The notes under the pieces were generated by a model. It saw only the letters and a list, made by a program, of their open reading frames with translations, searched no databases and was not told where the DNA came from. From Glomus cerebriforme (Eukaryota > Glomeromycota > Glomeromycetes > Glomerales > Glomeraceae): 17,155 bases of DNA. Location of the stretch: NCBI GenBank assembly GCA_003550305.1, contig QKYT01000116.1:196331-213485 (forward strand). Reading direction: 5' to 3'. The stretch's first letter is position 1. Every line of letters starts with the position of its first letter. The translations under genes and the position numbers were made by a program. This document shows positions 12,637 to 17,155 of this stretch, in pieces.

Positions 12637-12727
12637 ACACGTGATTGTCGAAAAATTTTTTTGATTAGATGTGTCGTCTCCGAATTTCCATCTTATCTCG
12701 GAGACTTTAACTATGTCGACATCACGT
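12637..12727. promoter_or_regulatory. Nested inverted repeat upstream of ATP21
   Basis: It lies 123-213 nt upstream of the ATP21 start on the minus strand. The outer arms are ACGTGATTGTCGA (12638-12650) and TCGACATCACGT (12716-12727), with one extra base. The inner arms are a perfect GTCTCCGA (12676-12683) and TCGGAGAC (12698-12705). The left outer arm contains CACGTG (12637-12642), the core E-box bound by Cbf1-type bHLH factors. A regulatory role is inferred from position and symmetry; a small inverted-repeat element is the alternative. Confidence 0.4.
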
Positions 12728-13453
12728 TTTTTATTAATTCAAAACTTTGCGTAACAACGGAATTAGTCATTTGATTTTTATTACATATGATATGAATTTG
12801 TAAAGAGCCCATATCATTTAAACAATCATAGTTAGCAACATAGCATATAGTTAGCATTCTCTTTGTTCAGCAAAGAAAAATGGTCAATATTTTTAGGGTT
12901 CTAATATATTCGAGATATATATTCTCGCGTAAATCGTGAATTACTAATGCTTAGGTTTTATGTTAAATGTTCTTATTTACGAAACGGCAATTTTCTATTT
13001 TAAGGGTTATATTTTGTTTCACTTCATTTGCGATTAACTTTGTAATGCTATATTAAGATATAATTATATTAATTATATTGTAATACTTTTTTTATATTGG
13101 CTCGCGTGACATTTTGCGCATACACCAAATGTAATAATGCCTTAGCTACTAACGGAAAAAATAATTTTATACGGTTTAATCGACAGTCGACACGCAGTTT
13201 GATGTGCATTGTTTGCCCAACAAGAATCCTCCATGATTTCCAAATTTCAATATTACTGGTAATATTTCATTTGATATAATAATACACAAACTCATCTGTG
13301 CATAAAAACGAACTTTTTTAATGAAGTTGTATATATAGATAACAACGTTTTTTATATATTATTTTCTTATTTATAACAAGATATTTCGAAACAAAGCTTC
13401 TAAAATTAATTTATCATCTTTTAACCACTCTCTTAACGGTATATTATTCTAAA
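12728..13453. other. Spacer between ATP21 and CHS7
   Basis: No confirmed gene is present. A frame starting near 13097 runs open for 60 codons in a stretch with more CG words than its surroundings, ends by a GT at 13259 that could be a splice donor, and encodes two Cys pairs (CAYTKC and CIVC). It has no ATG at its start and matches nothing I know, so I do not call it a gene. A short hairpin CGAGA/TCTCG lies at 12911-12927. The rest is A/T-rich. Confidence 0.35.
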
Positions 13454-13602
13454 AGGGGAAAGAAAGAGATAATACTCTAAAATAAAAAAAAAATTATATA
13501 TCTCTTTGATACCCCAACTTACACTCTTTATCTTCAACCCCCTTAACTTCCTTTCCTAACCTCTACTTGTTTAACTAAACTTTCTTCAATAATAATAATA
13601 CT
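13454..13602 (+). promoter_or_regulatory. CHS7 core promoter and leader
   Basis: AGGGG in AAAAGGGGAAAGA (13454-13458) is followed by TATATAT (13495-13501) and a pyrimidine-rich leader with CCCCAAC and CAACCCCCTTAAC. The start codon comes about 100 nt after the TATA-like run. The layout resembles the one in front of GFA1. Motif calls are consensus matches only. Confidence 0.35.
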
Positions 13603-14916
13603 ATGGTAAAATTCGGAGATTTCAATAGTATTTGTGAGAAAGTAGCTCTTACCGTATGTCCTCTTGTAGGAGCGGAAGAAGGTATTGAACCAACATGTTA
13701 TTCAAGAAATGTTGAAATAGCTGGCACATTAATTTTCCAACCAGGTAAATATATATATTTCATTTTAGATTTCTTTTTTTTATAAACTAACAAATATTTA
13801 TCTTAAAAGCTACCATCATTATCCATATTATTGCACTCATCATGACTTCCATCATGATTTACCACATAAAGTCAAAATACACAGCTGTCGGTTTGTATTC
13901 ATTTACCTTTATTTAGGAGATTTTCTATTTTAATATTTTGAACGAAACGATCTCGATATAATATATGTAATAAATATTATATAATACTATAATAGGTCGT
14001 AAGGAAATTGTCATGTTCTTTTACCTATACATGATGGTTACCTTCTTAGAGTTATTGCTTGTTTCTGGAATTATTCCAACGGCATCAAAAATTTATCCCG
14101 TAAGTTTTTATTAATTATTTTTTTTTTTTTAAAAAAAAAAGTATATATATATATATTTATTTATTTATTTTTATTTAAACTATTTATTTAGTATTTCACT
14201 GCTGCACATATTGGACTTATTACTGCTACATTCTGGTGTTTATTATTAAATGGTTTTGTCGGATTTCAATTTGCTGAAGACGGTACACCACTATCACTTT
14301 GGGTATGTTCGATCTAAAACTTTTATCTTTATTTATTTATTTATTGAAATTTATCATTTAATATTAAATTTTATTTATTTTATAGTCGATCCGTATTTCT
14401 TCTCTTGTTATTTTTGCTGCAGTTTTTGCCTTGAGCCTTGCAACGTTCTTAAATAAGGCCGGATTTAACGCTTTAAATCCAGTAGCACTTTGGATTGTAT
14501 TATATATATTTAATGGAGCAGCTCTTGTAATTTATGTAGTTCTTCAAATTGTACTTGTACTTAACACCCTTGATGATCGCTGGCCTCTTGGTGATATTTT
14601 GTTTGGTATATCTTTCTATGTTATTGGTCAAGTCATCCTCTACGAATTCTCTGTACGTATCTGTGATACAGTTAAACATTATATTGATGGGTTATTCTTT
14701 GGAACAATCTGTACACTTTTAGCTGTTATGATGGTTTACAAATATTGGGATTCCATCACCAAGGAAGATCTTGAATTTTCCGTTGGTAGCAAACAAAATG
14801 TATGGGAAGTTAAAGAACCCTTACTTGGAGAGGATGAAGTGTCATATTCAAATCAAGGTGGTTATGGTGGTGGTTACCCTCCTCAACAATATAGTGGATA
14901 TACTGAAGCATATTAA
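13603..14916 (+). CDS. CHS7: Chitin synthase export chaperone
   Basis: An ER membrane protein that in yeast is needed for chitin synthase Chs3 to leave the ER; fungal-specific. Exons: 13603-13744, 13810-13890, 13996-14099, 14192-14302, 14386-14916; 322 aa (yeast Chs7 is about 316). The N-terminus [20 protein letters not shown] matches the family start. About seven membrane helices follow: roughly 48-68, 77-100, 110-134, 147-168, 179-205, 218-235 and 246-266. The loop motif DDRWPLGDI (209-217) is the family hallmark. The cytosolic tail (267-322) is acidic, then Gly/Tyr/Gln-rich ([11 protein letters not shown]). Donor GTTTGT of intron 2 is non-standard, but the frame joins well. The first ATG lies just after the pyrimidine-rich leader and gives the family-type start. 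Which chitin synthase it serves here cannot be told. Confidence 0.95.
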
Positions 14917-17155
14917 TTACCATTCAAACGTTTAACAAGATCATTAATTTTAATACTTCAAATTTATTCATTTAATTTTTTGGGGGGAGAATATAGAACT
15001 TTTAAATATAAATCAAAAAAAAAAAAAATAAATAACTTTATATAAAATCATCATTAACTCCTCCAAAAATCAATTAATTCTTTTGTAATTTTATAAATAT
15101 ATACCTGGTGTGTTATTTTGATCAATTTTGCTTCCCTTCTTTTTAAATTTTTAAATCATACTTGGATAAAATTTACTTAGCAGGAAAGCAAATTTGCGGT
15201 AATATATATATTTTTCATTTTTATTATTATTTTTTTTTTTGTTTTAATATATATATTATTATTTTCTTTTGTTCATTTTTTTATTCATTTTTTTCATTTC
15301 AAAAAAAAAATTGTAATTTCAATCAAAATCATTATTGTTTTAATAAAAGGCATCATTTATAAATTTATTAAATTTCACATTCAAACTGTGTATGCGTGCG
15401 ATGTGTGCGTATATTTTATGTGATGATTTTGTATGTCGTTCAGTTGATATACGAGGTTTAATGTTTTTTTTTTTTTACAAACATTTAAGATTTATTACAT
15501 TAGTCCTAATGAATGACGTATTTGATGGAGATATCGACCTTCTAACGATATTATTTCAAGAATTCATTCAATAACTATTCACTATTATTTCATTATTTCG
15601 ATTTATTAACCAGATTTAGCGTGTTGTATGCCAAAACTACGTGTAAGATTTAAAAGTTGCAATTTGTCACGTGAGAACAGGTTTTTATAGTGATCAGTTA
15701 TTGATCAATTTAGGAGGAGCTAGATATTAGGTTGATCTAAATTTAGTTATTTCTACTCTTTTCTATTATTCCGTAACTCGTTCAAACTTAAAAATGATTT
15801 CTCCAAATTTGCCTAGAGTTCATAAATTTTCTAATAAATCATGTGATCTATTTATTATATTACGACATTACGACGCCACTGTTTTTTAATACTGTATCGT
15901 ATAATGTAATAATTTATTTGTTTTAAATTTGGCGCATTTTTTAATTTTCATAAGCTAACGCGTTTTTTTTATTAATAAATATTTAATATTTTTGTTTTTT
16001 TTAATGCATCACTTCTTCGGTCGCTTTTTTTGGATTTTTTTTTTTAATGCAATAACTCTTTTTGATTATAAAGAAATTATTTTTCTAATATATCACCAAA
16101 AAAAAAAAAAATATTAAAATGTGATTAAAGAAAAAACTTAAACTAATAATTTTAAATAAATTAAAGCACAGGATTTACTAAAATGATATCATTAAATCCT
16201 TTTTTCTCCTAATTCTATTTCCATTTTAAGAAATTTCAAGAGATCTTTATTTTTAACTCAAAGAAAAAAACATGTCGTACGATCAATTCAATCAATACAT
16301 AAATGTATATATAAATAATAATTACTTTTTCAATATAACTTAAAAAAAAAGAAAATCATTACCAACATAATAATAATTTTTTAATAGAGAAAGAAAAGAA
16401 AGAAGGAAAAAAAAAACTTGAATTAATACTTGAATCATTTTTCTTTTTTTGTAAATGATTTTAAAGTTTGATGTATGTTTAACGCGTTGGGGCGAAAAAA
16501 AGAATATATATTTTTTATTTATGACATAAACAATAATTTTAAATGAATGCGTTATGTTAAATGGCTTGCTCATGCTTTTATGTAATGTAATGATTAAATA
16601 TATATATGTAGTCATTCATTTGATGAATCGGATTTAAATGCTGTTTACCTTATTTTAGGTTTGAAAAGTGAACATGGATTAAGTCAGCTTTTTTTCGTTT
16701 CATAACAAAGCATAATCTCGGCTGCCTAAAAAAGACTAATTATAATTACATGTCAAAGTTTTCAAAAAAAAAAAAGGGTAACTCTTGTGTGTGAAAATTG
16801 GGCGTATTTTTTTTTATCTAAATCTATTATAGTATAAATTCAAATTTTATTTGGCATATGTACGAAATTTGAATATGATCAAATTAAGAATTTCTTTCTT
16901 ATTTAAGTAATAGAATCTTTTTCGTCGCGTTTTTTTAACACAATTAGTAATCAATTTTTTTTATTGATCAAAAAGAGGTAATTTTTTTTCGTTATCAAAA
17001 AAAATCGCGTTTTAAAACAAGTTATTAAATTAAAAAAAAAAAAAAAGAGATATTTCTTTTTTAACAATATTCAACTAACAATAATAAAATTGAAAAGGGT
17101 TTGTGAATTTTTTTTTTTTAAAGTTTATAAATATAAATCGCACAGAAAAAAAAAA
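14917..17155. other. AT-rich region downstream of CHS7, no gene recognised
   Basis: The first part is the CHS7 3' region, with AATAAA at 15027-15032. Beyond it no credible frame is seen; the open stretches at 15162-15362 and on the minus strand at 16340-16615 are low-complexity Phe/Lys-rich readings of A/T runs. A frame at 15392-15574 ends in NDVFDGDIDLLTILFQEF and is the least poor candidate, but has no support. Features noted: TGATCA inverted pair near 15691-15706, CACGTG near 15669, and several CG-containing words in front of T runs (ACGCGT at 15958 and 16482, TCGCGTTTT at about 16925 and 17003). The last part may be the promoter of a gene outside the window. Confidence 0.4.

Noticed and set aside
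15392..15574. 60-codon frame ending in NDVFDGDIDLLTILFQEF
   Set aside because: Slightly protein-like at its end, but short, with a run of Phe codons from a T run, no family match and no splice partner found.
16340..16615. 91-codon minus-strand frame
   Set aside because: Mostly Lys, Phe and Leu from A and T runs. No start context, motif or splice signals lift it above background.

Overview
The window looks like nuclear DNA of an AT-rich fungus, most likely an arbuscular-mycorrhizal fungus (Glomeromycotina, Rhizophagus-like). The signs are four intron-rich genes with short introns (mostly 63-118 nt, with GT...AG ends), very A+T-rich spacers with long A and T runs, two fungal cell-wall genes (one for a fungal-specific chitin synthase chaperone), and the wreck of a DNA transposon whose family I associate with Rhizophagus. 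The genus is inferred, not proven. Seven N bases (99-139 and 898) show that the assembly is uncertain locally. All gene models were spliced by eye.

Layout. 1-636: repeat-like DNA with hairpins. 637-2137: a decayed transposase gene, split by a 521-nt foldback element at 700-1220. 2138-5460: a very AT-rich gene desert with a richer block at about 2540-4040 that may hold more dead coding DNA. 5615-8379 (+): glutamine:fructose-6-phosphate amidotransferase, GFA1, 8 exons, 689 aa. 9195-11403 (+): a UBA-UAS-UIM-UBX protein of the Ubx5/UBXN7 type, 12 exons, 445 aa. 11848-12514 (-): mitochondrial ATP synthase subunit e, 3 exons, 85 aa, convergent with the UBX gene. 13603-14916 (+): chitin synthase export chaperone, CHS7, 5 exons, 322 aa. 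14917-17155: AT-rich DNA without a recognisable gene.

How the genes relate. GFA1 makes glucosamine-6-phosphate, the first committed step towards UDP-GlcNAc and chitin. CHS7 lets chitin synthase leave the ER. Both therefore serve chitin synthesis, lie 5.2 kb apart on the same strand, and share a similar promoter layout (AGGGG, then a TATA-like box, then a pyrimidine-rich leader, with the start codon about 100 nt after the TATA). The UBX gene (Cdc48/p97 adaptor) and the ATP synthase gene between them have no evident chitin link. No new multi-gene system is evident. The most informative non-genic feature is the foldback insertion: its removal rejoins the transposase reading frame. The remaining damage in that pseudogene looks biased to C-to-T and G-to-A changes.
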